From assembly GCA_964484795.1 (NCBI GenBank), contig CAZAFN010000005.1:1-64000 (forward strand): DNA of 64,000 nucleotides. The letters are read 5' to 3'. The position numbers were made by a program, and so were the translations under genes. The DNA is from CAZAFN01 sp964484795 (GTDB taxonomy: Bacteria; Pseudomonadota; Alphaproteobacteria; Methylaequorales; Methylaequoraceae). Positions 17,534 through 26,758 of this stretch are shown piece by piece (positions within the stretch are counted from its first letter, which is position 1; each line of letters begins with the position of its first letter). Under the pieces are notes generated by a model. The model worked only from the letters and a program-made list of their open reading frames with translations. It was not told the origin of the DNA and searched no databases.

Positions 17534-18139
17534 TTAATCTTCTTCTTTGACTAGTCTAGTAAGCCCCAACTTGTATTCTATTGCATTGCAGAGCATCTGA
17601 CCAATCATAATATGCATCTCTTGAATCCTTGAAGTATTCGTAGCTGGAACAGAAATTATTTCATCTGAATGTTTTTTTAAAGCTTCTATATTCCTACCAG
17701 TAAAAGCTATGCATTTTAATCCCATTTTTTTTGCTTCTTTAAAACCATTGATGATGTTTCTACTTTTTCCAGATGTGGAAATGCCAATTGCAACGTCTCC
17801 TGAACAACCCAATGCTTGAACTTGTCTCGAAAAAATAAATTCGAATCCAAAATCATTCCCTATTGCTGTTAATGCAGATGTATCCGTAGCTAGTGAAATT
17901 GCAGCTATCGGGTTTCTGTTTTTAGAAAATCGTACTGTAAGTTCTGTAGATAAGTGTTGAGCATCTGCGGCACTACCGCCATTCCCGAATATTAATAATT
18001 TTCCACTTTTTTTTAAGCATTCAATGCAAATTTTAACAGAATTTACAAATGGCTTACATAGTATGTCATTAGATCTGTTTGCTACCCTAATGTGCTCTTC
18101 TATTTGCAGATTAAAAAATTTTTCTAAGTTGTCATCCAT
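17534..18139 (-). CDS. gmhA: Phosphoheptose isomerase (SIS domain)
   Basis: This SIS-fold protein has the GmhA sugar-phosphate loop FGNGGSAADAQHLSTEL and GISTSGKSRNIINGF, and ends with a conserved RIQEMHIMIGQML. GmhA isomerises sedoheptulose 7-phosphate to D-glycero-D-manno-heptose 7-phosphate for LPS inner core. The frame is open up to 18166, inside the tRNA-Arg gene. GAGGA at 18147-18151 sits 7 nt from ATG 18139, so I choose that start (201 aa). The related protein DiaA is an alternative but less likely given the active-site context. The other heptose genes are not in the window. Confidence 0.85.
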   Translation of the reverse strand: MDDNLEKFFNLQIEEHIRVANRSNDILCKPFVNSVKICIECLKKSGKLLIFGNGGSAADAQHLSTELTVRFSKNRNPIAAISLATDTSALTAIGNDFGFEFIFSRQVQALGCSGDVAIGISTSGKSRNIINGFKEAKKMGLKCIAFTGRNIEALKKHSDEIISVPATNTSRIQEMHIMIGQMLCNAIEYKLGLTRLVKEED

Positions 18140-18146
18140 TCTCATT

Positions 18147-18151
18147 TCCTC
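18147..18151 (-). promoter_or_regulatory. Shine-Dalgarno that decides the gmhA start
   Basis: GAGGA on the minus strand lies 7 nt upstream of ATG 18139 and only 1 nt from the ATG at 18145. It lies 3' of the ATG at 18166. It therefore supports 18139 and removes the apparent overlap of gmhA with the tRNA gene. Confidence 0.65.
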
Positions 18152-18154
18152 AAA

Positions 18155-18230
18155 TGGCGATCTCATCTGGACTCGAACCAGAAACTAATCCTTAGGAGGG
18201 ATTTGTTATATCCAGTTTAACTATGAGACC
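18155..18230 (-). tRNA. tRNA-Arg(CCU)
   Basis: This is a full 76-nt cloverleaf on the minus strand. Acceptor GGTCTCA pairs with TGAGATC (one G-T), the anticodon stem AATCC/GGATT encloses loop CTCCTAA (anticodon CCT), and the T arm TCTGG/CCAGA encloses TTCGAGT. The discriminator is G and CCA is encoded at 18157-18155. It reads AGG codons. The 3' end is only 15 nt from the gmhA ATG, so tRNA and mRNA may share a transcript. No second copy of its 3' end is seen in the window. Confidence 0.95.
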
Positions 18231-18242
18231 GTCATTTATCCA

Positions 18243-18752
18243 TTATCTTAAAGGTATTTGGTACTTTAAAACCAAAGTCTCTGAACCAGGGTTTCTGTAA
18301 CCACTGTCAGCATTAGAAATATGAAAAATACCAACACCTAACCTAGTATTATTCTTAAATCTGTGAAACATATCAATTCCAATGTAAAATTCTAGAGGGT
18401 TTCCTGCCTTAATTTCATGTCCATCCTTATAATATCCACAAGCAACACTTGGGGTTACAACAAAATTTTTTTTTTTGCCATAATATCCATCTATTCCAAA
18501 CCCACCATAGGCATAATAAGTGTTTTCACTAGTTCCAAGGAAACCTGCAAATGGCTTAATCACATTAAACAATTTCTCTCCGCTATGGATTTCTAAATTA
18601 ATCATCTGAGATTGATCATTATGTGGTGGAGTACCATCCTCCATAAAGTTAAATTGACCCACGCCTACTGAAAGTCTGCGAGAATCTTTTGCAAAAGAAA
18701 TGCTTGAACTCAACATTACTAATAAAAAAAAAATATTTCTTATAAAACTCAT
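18243..18752 (-). CDS. PagL-like lipid A 3-O-deacylase, copy A
   Basis: This 169-aa outer-membrane beta-barrel candidate has a signal peptide (about 1-21, ISFA then KDSRR). Its C-terminal motif HISNADSGYRNPGSE holds the putative catalytic triad His144, Ser146 and Glu158 of the PagL family, which removes the 3-O-acyl chain of lipid A. It ends in an aromatic/hydrophobic strand (YQIPLR), as barrel proteins do. It is a tandem paralogue of the next gene, 11 nt away, and lies just upstream of the tRNA-Arg and gmhA. Activity is inferred from the motif. Confidence 0.8.
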   Translation of the reverse strand: MSFIRNIFFLLVMLSSSISFAKDSRRLSVGVGQFNFMEDGTPPHNDQSQMINLEIHSGEKLFNVIKPFAGFLGTSENTYYAYGGFGIDGYYGKKKNFVVTPSVACGYYKDGHEIKAGNPLEFYIGIDMFHRFKNNTRLGVGIFHISNADSGYRNPGSETLVLKYQIPLR

Positions 18753-18763
18753 AACATTTAAAA

Positions 18764-19279
18764 CTAAAATGGAATTTGATATTTAAAGATAACTTGCTCT
18801 GACCCAGGGTTTCTATATCCTAACCCAGCATTTGAAATGTGAAAGACACCCACCCCAACTCTAACATTATTCCTAAACCTATACATAAAGTCACCTCCAC
18901 TTCGAAATTCTATTGTATTCCCCAATCTAATTTGATCACCATCTTCATAAGCACCTACCGCTAAACTAGGAGTTAACACAAAACATTTACATCTAGCAAA
19001 GTAAAGATCCGTTGAAAGACCAAAATATGCATAGTATGCAGACTCATCTGTCCCAAGAAATCCAACCAGGGGTCTAATAAAGCCTAAAGCTTTTTTTCCT
19101 GAAAACAACTCAACATTATAAGCTATAGAGTCCTGGTTGTAACCTTGACTTCCGTGCTTCATAAAATTATATTTGCCTGCTCCTAAAGACAATCTACTCT
19201 TGTTATCTTTTGCCAACAATGCAAATGTTGGAAATAGAAATATTATCAAGAAAAATTTAAGCTTTAATAAAATATTCAT
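18764..19279 (-). CDS. PagL-like lipid A 3-O-deacylase, copy B
   Basis: This 171-aa protein has a signal peptide (about 1-23, ALLA then KDNKS). It has the same architecture as the downstream copy, with motif HISNAGLGYRNPGSE giving His147, Ser149 and Glu161. It shares with copy A the blocks RLSLGAGKYNFM (RLSVGVGQFNFM in A), the GFLGT region and the C-terminal YQIP, so the two arose by tandem duplication. Middle regions differ clearly, so they may have different lipid A substrates. It is the first gene of this pair and is divergent from the M48 protease gene. Confidence 0.8.
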   Translation of the reverse strand: MNILLKLKFFLIIFLFPTFALLAKDNKSRLSLGAGKYNFMKHGSQGYNQDSIAYNVELFSGKKALGFIRPLVGFLGTDESAYYAYFGLSTDLYFARCKCFVLTPSLAVGAYEDGDQIRLGNTIEFRSGGDFMYRFRNNVRVGVGVFHISNAGLGYRNPGSEQVIFKYQIPF

Positions 19280-19323
19280 AAACCCCTATTATATTAAAAA
19301 AAATAAAAAATTAATATTTAATA

Positions 19324-20763
19324 ATGAAAAATACAATTAATTATTTTTTAGCTATATTTTCCTCATTTTTCCTGCTTTTGGGGTGTCAGTACAATCCTGC
19401 AACAGGTGAAAAAGAAGTAAACTTGATGTCTGAAAATGAAGAAACCTCAATTGGAAGAAGTGAACACCCAAAAATCGTTAAGGAATTTGGCGGAATTTAT
19501 GAGGATAAGAAACTTCAAAACTACATTGAAAGTCTGGGAAATTTTCTTGTAAATACATCTGAAATGCCGGACAGAAAGTTTACTTTTACCATTCTAAATA
19601 CGCCAATTATCAATGCTTTTGCACTTCCTGGTGGGTATATCTACATAACCAGAGGTTTAATCTATTTATGCCAAAATGAAGCACAGCTTGCTGGGGTTAT
19701 AGCTCACGAAATTGGCCACATTACAGCCAAACACACGGCTAGAAGATATACTCAGAGCATTGGGACCAACATACTAGTCAATGTTCTTGGAACTTTAGCC
19801 AACAATAATCTCATAACTAATTTAATAGGACAATCCGCTTCATTATACCTTTTATCTTATTCCAGAGGCCAGGAGTATGAGGCAGATGAGTTGGCCACAA
19901 GATATATGATTAGAGCTGGTTTTGACCCTAGAGAAATGGCAAATTTCCTAAAGATAATGGAAAAATTCTCAAATCTTCAAAAAAAAATAATGAAAAAAGA
20001 AGGTGTCACAAATTCAGAATTACTCCAAACTCATCCAACGTCATCAAAACGAGTGCTTGAAATAGTTAACAAACATAGTAATAAAATTCCTATCAACCCA
20101 ATCATTGGAAGAGATATTTTTTTAAAAAAAATTGATGGTATTTTATTTGGTGAAAAAGTGAATGAAGGATTTTTCATTAAAAATTCATTTTTTCATAAAT
20201 CTCTAGAAATTGTATTTGAATTTGATAAAGATTTTTTCTTCCTTAACTACCCTAAAAAACTGATAGGTTTAAGCAGAAAAGATACTAGAATTATCTTTGA
20301 TGTTGACGATAGTGACATAGAAAATGATATTTCATATCTGGAAACTTGGTCAAAACAACCCAAAAAACAAATAAAAAATTTCCAATCCTTCAATTCAAAT
20401 GGTTTGGTCGTTTCAATGGGCTTAATTGAGAATGCTAAGAAAAAATTTCTATTTACCGCCATAAAAGACAAAGAATTTATTTTTAGGTTTGTACTTATAA
20501 CAAACGAAAGTGAATTTGGTAATTACCATCAAAAATTTTTAAATATTATTTCATCATTTAAAAAAATCAATCCAATTGATCTGGAACACATTAATCCGCC
20601 AAAAATAAGGATATTAACCTTTTCTAACGAAGGTCCTTCCTTAAATCAGATTATCCAAAATTTGAATGTTCAAAGTCAATTCTCCGATGAACTTTTCTTC
20701 ATTTTAAATGGCAAATCAGCAGATAAAATCTCTTTTGGTGAGAAGATTAAAAGCATTTATTGA
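19324..20763 (+). CDS. M48-family metalloprotease, lipoprotein
   Basis: This 479-aa protein begins with a lipoprotein signal (FFLLLGCQYNP, lipobox Cys at about 21) and carries the zinc motif HEIGH at 128-132 followed by ITAKH. The third-ligand region GQEYEADELATRY lies near 185. The C-terminal about 200 residues form an extra domain without a clear name. Periplasmic M48 enzymes such as BepA or LoiP degrade misassembled outer-membrane proteins. The gene is divergent from the PagL pair and its stop codon overlaps the convergent carD end by 7 nt. The neighbourhood M48/carD/fdxA/helicase is a familiar alphaproteobacterial arrangement. Confidence 0.88.
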   Translation: MKNTINYFLAIFSSFFLLLGCQYNPATGEKEVNLMSENEETSIGRSEHPKIVKEFGGIYEDKKLQNYIESLGNFLVNTSEMPDRKFTFTILNTPIINAFALPGGYIYITRGLIYLCQNEAQLAGVIAHEIGHITAKHTARRYTQSIGTNILVNVLGTLANNNLITNLIGQSASLYLLSYSRGQEYEADELATRYMIRAGFDPREMANFLKIMEKFSNLQKKIMKKEGVTNSELLQTHPTSSKRVLEIVNKHSNKIPINPIIGRDIFLKKIDGILFGEKVNEGFFIKNSFFHKSLEIVFEFDKDFFFLNYPKKLIGLSRKDTRIIFDVDDSDIENDISYLETWSKQPKKQIKNFQSFNSNGLVVSMGLIENAKKKFLFTAIKDKEFIFRFVLITNESEFGNYHQKFLNIISSFKKINPIDLEHINPPKIRILTFSNEGPSLNQIIQNLNVQSQFSDELFFILNGKSADKISFGEKIKSIY

Positions 20764-21260
20764 TTTAATAAATCTTCTAACTTTGTCTTTGCAGTCCTTT
20801 TTTCAAGATTTTGAACTGCTGCATACTCATTACTCAGTCTATTAAGAGCTGTCAAATAAATTTGTCTCTCTGAATATGATTGCTGTTCCATTGAATCTTC
20901 TTTCTTGTGAAGATCTCTAACTACTTCTGCAATTAAAACTGGGTCACCACTATTAATACTTTTTTCATATTCTTTAGCTCTTTTTATCCACATATCTTTT
21001 TTTATGGCAGGCTGTTCACTCAAAACATCAAGTGCTTTTGACAATCTGTTTTTATTACTTAATTTTCTCAATCCTGAATTCGAGGCTTTATCAACAGGAA
21101 TTCTAAGTTTCATTTTATCCTGCTTGAAATTAATCAAAATAAAATTGCTGTCTATACCGTCAATGTTGTGTTTCTCAAACTTCTCAATTTCTCCAACACC
21201 ATAGATAGGATAAACAACCAAATCTCCAATCTCTATATTTAGATCTTTACTTTTTTTCAA
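20757..21260 (-). CDS. CarD/CdnL family transcription regulator
   Basis: This 167-aa protein has an N-terminal RNA-polymerase-interacting Tudor-like fold (IGDLVVYPIYGVGEIEKFEKHNI, about residues 11-33) and a helical C-terminal DNA-binding half (RDLHKKEDSMEQQSYSERQIYLTALNRLSNEY). CarD/CdnL binds the polymerase beta subunit and stabilises open complexes at rRNA and other promoters. The protein has the usual length. It lies downstream of fdxA on the same strand. Confidence 0.9.
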   Translation of the reverse strand: MKKSKDLNIEIGDLVVYPIYGVGEIEKFEKHNIDGIDSNFILINFKQDKMKLRIPVDKASNSGLRKLSNKNRLSKALDVLSEQPAIKKDMWIKRAKEYEKSINSGDPVLIAEVVRDLHKKEDSMEQQSYSERQIYLTALNRLSNEYAAVQNLEKRTAKTKLEDLLNQ

Positions 21261-21331
21261 AATTTACTCCTAATCTGAAATACCAAAGTCGCAAAGTGTA
21301 TCACAAAAACATCAATTTTTAAAGAATAAAC

Positions 21332-21670
21332 TTAAGTACCTTTTCCTGGTTTTGGACTAAAATGCTCCTCAAACTTTTTTTTCTTGTCTTTCCACTCATC
21401 ACTATCATCAGGCCGAGTGCCAACCTTATTAATGTTTGGCCACAACTCAGCATACTTTCTGTTAACATCAATCCATTTTTTGCTTGATTCATCTGAATCA
21501 TCACTTATGGCTTCTACAGGACATTCTGGTTCGCAAACACCACAATCAATACATTCGTCTGGATGAATAACAAGCATATTTTCACCTTCATAGAAGCAAT
21601 CAACAGGACACACCTCCACACAATCCATATATTTACATCGGACGCACGCATCCTTAACTACATATGTCAT
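21332..21670 (-). CDS. fdxA: Seven-iron ferredoxin FdxA
   Basis: From ATG 21670 (MTYVVKDACVRCKYMDC) the protein is 112 aa, the usual FdxA length. The open frame reaches 21706, but that extension is not conserved. Cysteine groups at residues 9-25 (CVRCKYMDCVEVCPVDC) and 40-50 (CIDCGVCEPEC) provide ligands for one [3Fe-4S] and one [4Fe-4S] cluster. The C-terminal extension after about residue 58 is typical of the family. It lies between the helicase gene (52 nt upstream) and carD. Its redox partner is unknown. Confidence 0.93.
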   Translation of the reverse strand: MTYVVKDACVRCKYMDCVEVCPVDCFYEGENMLVIHPDECIDCGVCEPECPVEAISDDSDESSKKWIDVNRKYAELWPNINKVGTRPDDSDEWKDKKKKFEEHFSPKPGKGT

Positions 21671-21721
21671 ATTTTGCTGTATAGAACAGAAAATAAAATT
21701 GTTCAAGAATTTTCGCTAATT

Positions 21722-24070
21722 CTAATAGTCAGTCACTAACTTTACTTTCGTATGATTGTTCAAAATCATCTTTTCAAACTCATTCTTTACTTTGTAGGTA
21801 AGGTTTTCATTTTTCTTGAAATAATAAATCTTTCTTATAAATTTTTCATAATATTCATAATGGACCAAAAACTTTTCTTTGTATTTGATTTCAAATAGAT
21901 AAAAACCCATTTTTTCAAAAATTTTTAGTTTAGACTTTGAAATTTTTTTCTTTTTCAATTTAAATACCTCTCGAGATAAGAAAGATTTAAATTCATTTGC
22001 AAAAAAAATATTAATCAGCATTTGTTTGAAAAAACATAATCCTTTCTTTTCAAAATAAAAGAACAGGTTACCTATCTTAAAACCTAATTTCTTCAAGTGA
22101 CTTATCTCCGATCTATTCAATTTCTTATAATGCTCAAACATATCATTTCTCATACAATGTCCCAAATTTTCATATAGAGAAAATTTAATAGCACGAAAAG
22201 ATTGTGAAGTTTTTTTAATTTCTTTTTCATCACTGATAAAGGACAACTCCTTCTTAGAAAGATATGAAAAAAAAACATCTATTTTTTTTCTTATTTTTTC
22301 TTCATACTTCATAAAATAATGGTCAGCAAAAATCTTTACCCTAGGGTTTGTTAAATTTTCACTTTTACCAAACTTTCCTACCAATTTTCCATCCCAAAAA
22401 ACCCCCCCATCAACCTCAAAATGAAATCTGTCAAGATCACTCATTAAAAAAACCTCAATTTCCTTTTTACAAATTTCATTTAGATTATGTTTAAGCAATC
22501 TATTGTTAAATTTGTTGTGACTTTTTTGAAATAAAGAAAAAATTTTAAACCTAAGACCATCCACCTCTCCTATTGTTTCACTTCCAAATTTTATAGAATT
22601 GTCATTTGATTTCACTACCAACTGATTTTTAGAATGATTTCGATCATTGATTAGTTCTAAATTTTTAAATTCACCAATAAATTGAGAAATTAACTCCTTA
22701 TGAAGTTTGGCTGAAAGTTCGTATTCAATCTTTCTAACTTGATGCTGATATAAATGATTTTTTTCTAACCAATTAATCTTAAATGATATGAATGACCAAG
22801 TCCTTATTTGTGAAATTTTATAATTTAATTCACTTATTTTATTTGAATCTTTATTAATTTTTTTCAATTCATTGTCAATCCAATGATTTGGAATTTTATT
22901 TTTTTTCTCAATCAAGAAAAGAAATATCTTTTTCAAAAAACTTGAATGAAATTCATCAAGTTTTCCAGAGTAATCTGGAATTCCACAGATTTCCCAAAGT
23001 TTTCTTATTCTTTTTTCAGAATGCACTTTCAGATTTTTATCATTCAACAAAATTTTTAAATAATTATGATCTTTTGCATTTTTTTTAAGAAAGAAAAAAT
23101 TTTTTCTAGGTCTAATCGCTAGACTCTTCAAAAGAGCCGTTGAAGTGCTAAAATCTAAATTTGAGTTTCTCCAAAAGATTTTTTTAATCTCTGAAAATTT
23201 GCAATTCTCAATATATTTTACTAAATCCTCATTAAAATTCTTTAAATTACCAGTAGTACCAAAAAATCCATTATTTAGGAATCTTCCAGCTCTACCAGCT
23301 ATTTGCGAAATTTCATCATAGGTTAAAATTCTCTCCCTAATTCCATCAAATTTAGCTAAATTTGAGAAAAAAATATTCTTAATATTTAGATTTAGCCCTA
23401 GACCGATTGCATCCGTTGCAACCATATGATCTACTTTTCCATCTTCAAATAATTTTACTTGTGCATTTCTCACATCAGGTGATAGCGCCCCCATAATTAT
23501 AGAAACTCCACCGTGAGCTTGTTTTATCTTGTTTGCAATCTCATAAACATCTATCTGTGAGAACGCTATCACTGCGGATCTTTTAGGTAATCTAGCAAGA
23601 TTCTTATATCCACAGTAGGATAGTTTTGATAATCTTGGCTTTTTTAAAACTTTGATTTCAGGATGAATTTTTTTCAAAATTTTTTCTATGCCATTTGATC
23701 CTAAGAAAACTGTTTCAAACCTTCCAAACTTTCCAATGATTTTGTCTGTAAAAAGGTGTCCTCTTTCATAATCTGAAGCAAGTTGAACCTCATCTATTGC
23801 TACAAAATCAAAAACAATATCATCTGGCATTGACTCAACCGTACAAAAAAAATATTTTGCATTCCCTGGAATTTTCTTTTCTTCACCTGTAATTAATGCA
23901 ACCTTCTCTTCACCCACCTTTTTTTTTGCAAATTCATAATTTTCTCTTGCTAATAATCTCAAGGGGAAACCAATCACACCATTTCTATGTGAAAAAAGCC
24001 TCTCCATTGCAGAAAAAGTCTTACCAGTATTCGTGGGACCTAGAATTGCTAAAATTTTGTTTTTTAACAT
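21722..24070 (-). CDS. Suv3-like DEAD/DExH-box RNA helicase
   Basis: This 782-aa protein has Walker A GPTNTGKT at 11-18, a DEVQ Walker B box (IDEVQLASDYERGHLF near 92-107), and the C-terminal helicase motif QIAGRAGRF near 236-244. The pattern matches the mitochondrial Suv3 / alphaproteobacterial helicase family that unwinds RNA, in mitochondria together with a 3'-5' exonuclease. The long C-terminal half is very rich in Lys and Phe and not otherwise recognised. It is located between acnA and fdxA. In many relatives a small S4-domain RNA-binding gene sits between this helicase and fdxA, but none is seen here. Confidence 0.85.
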   Translation of the reverse strand: MLKNKILAILGPTNTGKTFSAMERLFSHRNGVIGFPLRLLARENYEFAKKKVGEEKVALITGEEKKIPGNAKYFFCTVESMPDDIVFDFVAIDEVQLASDYERGHLFTDKIIGKFGRFETVFLGSNGIEKILKKIHPEIKVLKKPRLSKLSYCGYKNLARLPKRSAVIAFSQIDVYEIANKIKQAHGGVSIIMGALSPDVRNAQVKLFEDGKVDHMVATDAIGLGLNLNIKNIFFSNLAKFDGIRERILTYDEISQIAGRAGRFLNNGFFGTTGNLKNFNEDLVKYIENCKFSEIKKIFWRNSNLDFSTSTALLKSLAIRPRKNFFFLKKNAKDHNYLKILLNDKNLKVHSEKRIRKLWEICGIPDYSGKLDEFHSSFLKKIFLFLIEKKNKIPNHWIDNELKKINKDSNKISELNYKISQIRTWSFISFKINWLEKNHLYQHQVRKIEYELSAKLHKELISQFIGEFKNLELINDRNHSKNQLVVKSNDNSIKFGSETIGEVDGLRFKIFSLFQKSHNKFNNRLLKHNLNEICKKEIEVFLMSDLDRFHFEVDGGVFWDGKLVGKFGKSENLTNPRVKIFADHYFMKYEEKIRKKIDVFFSYLSKKELSFISDEKEIKKTSQSFRAIKFSLYENLGHCMRNDMFEHYKKLNRSEISHLKKLGFKIGNLFFYFEKKGLCFFKQMLINIFFANEFKSFLSREVFKLKKKKISKSKLKIFEKMGFYLFEIKYKEKFLVHYEYYEKFIRKIYYFKKNENLTYKVKNEFEKMILNNHTKVKLVTDY

Positions 24071-24094
24071 TATCGTAAATATTTTGGTTATTAA

Positions 24095-26722
24095 TTAAGA
24101 ATTTACCTTATCTAAAACAAAAGGAAGAATGCCATCTTTTTTGAAATATTTGAGTTCTTTAAAAGTATCAATCCTTGATTCCACTCTAACTTCAGTGGTT
24201 GAACCATCCTCAAATTTTATTTTTATTTTCATTTTGATATTTGGTTTACTCATAAATATCTCTAAATTACCAATATCAAACAACTCATTCCCCTTCAAAT
24301 TCAGCTCTTTCACTCTGGCGTTTGAGAACTGCAAAGGAAGAACTCCCATTCCAACTAAATTTGATCGATGAATTCGTTCAAAGCTTTCTGCAATCACAAC
24401 TCTAATTCCCAACAATTTTGTTCCTTTAGCTGCCCAGTCTCTTGATGAACCAGTACCATATTCTTTTCCTGCAACAACTATCAAAGGTATATCTTTGCTT
24501 TCATACATTTTAGCAATCTTATGAATTTCTCCGATATTCCCGGTCGGATAATGTTTAGTATAACCTCCAAAATCATCAACCATATGGTTCTTAATTCTAA
24601 TATTAGCAAAAGTCCCTCTGACCATTATTTCGTGGTTACCCCTCCTGGCACCGTATGAATTAAAGTCGTCTACATTTACTTGTCTTTCCATTAAATATTT
24701 TCCAGCTTGGCTGTTTTCCTTAATGGCCCCAGCAGGTGATATATGATCTGTTGTAATAGAATCACCAAGAATGAGGAGTGGTCTAGCATTAATTATTTTT
24801 TCAGATTTTTTTTCATGATTGTCTAAAAATGGTGGTTTTTTTATATACGTAGATGACAATGACCACTCATACGTAGATGAATTCTTAACTCTCAAGTTTC
24901 TCCAATTTTCATCCCCTTTAAAAATTCCTTTATAGTTTTTTTCATATAAATCCTTTGTCAAAACCTTTTCCATAATCTCATTGACCTCTTCATTAGAAGG
25001 CCAAAGATCTTCAAAAAATATTTCTTTTCCCCCAACTTGAGCAATTTTTTCATTTTTTATATTTATGTTTACCCTACCGGCAATCGCAAACATCACTACA
25101 AGTGGCGGGGAGGTTAAAAAATTTGATTTTACGAGCGGATGAATCCTTCCCTCAAAATTCCTATTGCCTGATATCACACTACACACATTGAGATCTTTAT
25201 CTTCAATCAAATCACTTACTTTTTGATCTAAAGGGCCTGAGTTTCCAATGCAGGTGGTGCATCCATAACCAACAATATTAAAACCTACTCCATTCAAGGG
25301 CTCAATAAGGTTTGCTCGATCTAAGTATTTCTCAACTACTTTGCTTCCTGGTGCAAATGATGTTTTTACCCACCAGGGCACTTTTATTCCAAAATCCAAG
25401 GCCTTTTTTGCTATTAGACCAGCCATTAGCAACACTGATGGATTAGAGGTGTTTGTACAACTGGTTATTGCAGCTATGCATACCTTACCATGGTTTAGTT
25501 GGTCTTCTTTATTAAATTTTTGGAGTTCTTTTTTTTCATTATCATTGAGCGATTCAAAATATTTATTTGTAATTTTACCTAATTTTATTCTATCTTGAGG
25601 TCGCTTTGGTCCAGACAAACTTGATTCAATCGAACCTAATTTTATTTCAACAATTTCTGTATAATTAATATTTTCATAGTTTTCTTCATGCCAAAGGTTT
25701 TGTTTTTTAGCATAAATTTCAACAATTTCTATTTTACTTTTTTTTCTTCCAGTTATTTCTAAATACTTAAGCGTTTCGTTATCAATCGGAAACAGTCCAC
25801 ATGTAGCCCCATATTCTGGAGCCATATTCGAAATGGTAGATCTTTCAGAGAGAGTTAAAGACTTGATTCCTGGTCCAAAAAATTCAACAAATTTGCCAAC
25901 AACATTTAATTTTCTTAATGTTTCTGTAATTGTCAAAACAACGTCCGTTGCAGTGACGCCAGGTTTTAAAACACCAGAGATTCTTACACCAACAATCTCA
26001 GGAATTTGCATTGAAATGGGCTGGCCTAGCATTACTGCCTCAGCCTCTATTCCTCCAACTCCCCAACCAAGAACAGAAAGAGCATTTACCATCGTAGTAT
26101 GGCTATCTGTTCCAACTACTGAATCTAAAAATAAAATATCTTTTGTTTGAGATACTATGTCAGCTAGATATTCAATATTTATTTGATGACAGATTCCAGA
26201 ACCGGGAGGAAACAACGTAAAATTTTCTAGAGATTTCTGTGCCCACTTAAGCAACATATATCTCTCTTTATTTCTTGAATATTCTTTTTTAACATTTATT
26301 TCTAGCGAACTTTGTTTTGAATAACTATCAACAGATACTGAATGATCAATAACCAAGCTAACTGGAACCTTTGGGTTTATAATTTTAGGATCCCTACCTT
26401 TTTCCTTTATTTTATCTCTCATTGCCGCTAGGTCAGCAATGGCTGGCACTCCAGTATAATCTTGCATCAAAACTCTGCTTGGTGAAAAGAAAATTTCCTT
26501 ACCATAATCAAAATTTATTAGATTTTTAAGGTCCTTCTTGGTAACGTTTTTTCCATCAATTTTCCTGATTAAATTTTCAAGCAATATTCTGTAACAGAAC
26601 GGTAATTTTTTAATGTCAAAATTCAATATTTTTTCAGCTTTATTTAAACTTACATATTGAAATTTCCTATCAAGAATATTTAAATTTTCCAAAAAATTTG
26701 AAGTTGTTGAATGCATTTTCAT
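24095..26722 (-). CDS. acnA: Aconitate hydratase A
   Basis: The 875-aa length fits AcnA/IRP-type aconitases. [4Fe-4S] ligands are in SCTNTSNPSV (around residue 420) and GYGCTTCIGNSGPL (about 486-499). The C-terminal swivel domain has GDSITTDHISPAGAI, NSYGARRGNHEIMVRGTF and GKEYGTGSSRDWAAKG. It isomerises citrate to isocitrate in the TCA cycle. It is divergent from ccmA with a 36-nt gap, so the two promoters must nearly overlap. This pairing of acnA with the ccm operon is common in alphaproteobacteria. Confidence 0.96.
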   Translation of the reverse strand: MKMHSTTSNFLENLNILDRKFQYVSLNKAEKILNFDIKKLPFCYRILLENLIRKIDGKNVTKKDLKNLINFDYGKEIFFSPSRVLMQDYTGVPAIADLAAMRDKIKEKGRDPKIINPKVPVSLVIDHSVSVDSYSKQSSLEINVKKEYSRNKERYMLLKWAQKSLENFTLFPPGSGICHQINIEYLADIVSQTKDILFLDSVVGTDSHTTMVNALSVLGWGVGGIEAEAVMLGQPISMQIPEIVGVRISGVLKPGVTATDVVLTITETLRKLNVVGKFVEFFGPGIKSLTLSERSTISNMAPEYGATCGLFPIDNETLKYLEITGRKKSKIEIVEIYAKKQNLWHEENYENINYTEIVEIKLGSIESSLSGPKRPQDRIKLGKITNKYFESLNDNEKKELQKFNKEDQLNHGKVCIAAITSCTNTSNPSVLLMAGLIAKKALDFGIKVPWWVKTSFAPGSKVVEKYLDRANLIEPLNGVGFNIVGYGCTTCIGNSGPLDQKVSDLIEDKDLNVCSVISGNRNFEGRIHPLVKSNFLTSPPLVVMFAIAGRVNINIKNEKIAQVGGKEIFFEDLWPSNEEVNEIMEKVLTKDLYEKNYKGIFKGDENWRNLRVKNSSTYEWSLSSTYIKKPPFLDNHEKKSEKIINARPLLILGDSITTDHISPAGAIKENSQAGKYLMERQVNVDDFNSYGARRGNHEIMVRGTFANIRIKNHMVDDFGGYTKHYPTGNIGEIHKIAKMYESKDIPLIVVAGKEYGTGSSRDWAAKGTKLLGIRVVIAESFERIHRSNLVGMGVLPLQFSNARVKELNLKGNELFDIGNLEIFMSKPNIKMKIKIKFEDGSTTEVRVESRIDTFKELKYFKKDGILPFVLDKVNS

Positions 26723-26758
26723 AACAAATGTTTATTATAATAAAAAAAGTCACCTTTC

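Noticed and set aside
18139..18166. Upstream gmhA start at 18166 overlapping the tRNA-Arg
   Set aside because: The Shine-Dalgarno GAGGA lies downstream of that ATG, and the start at 18139 has correct spacing and no overlap.
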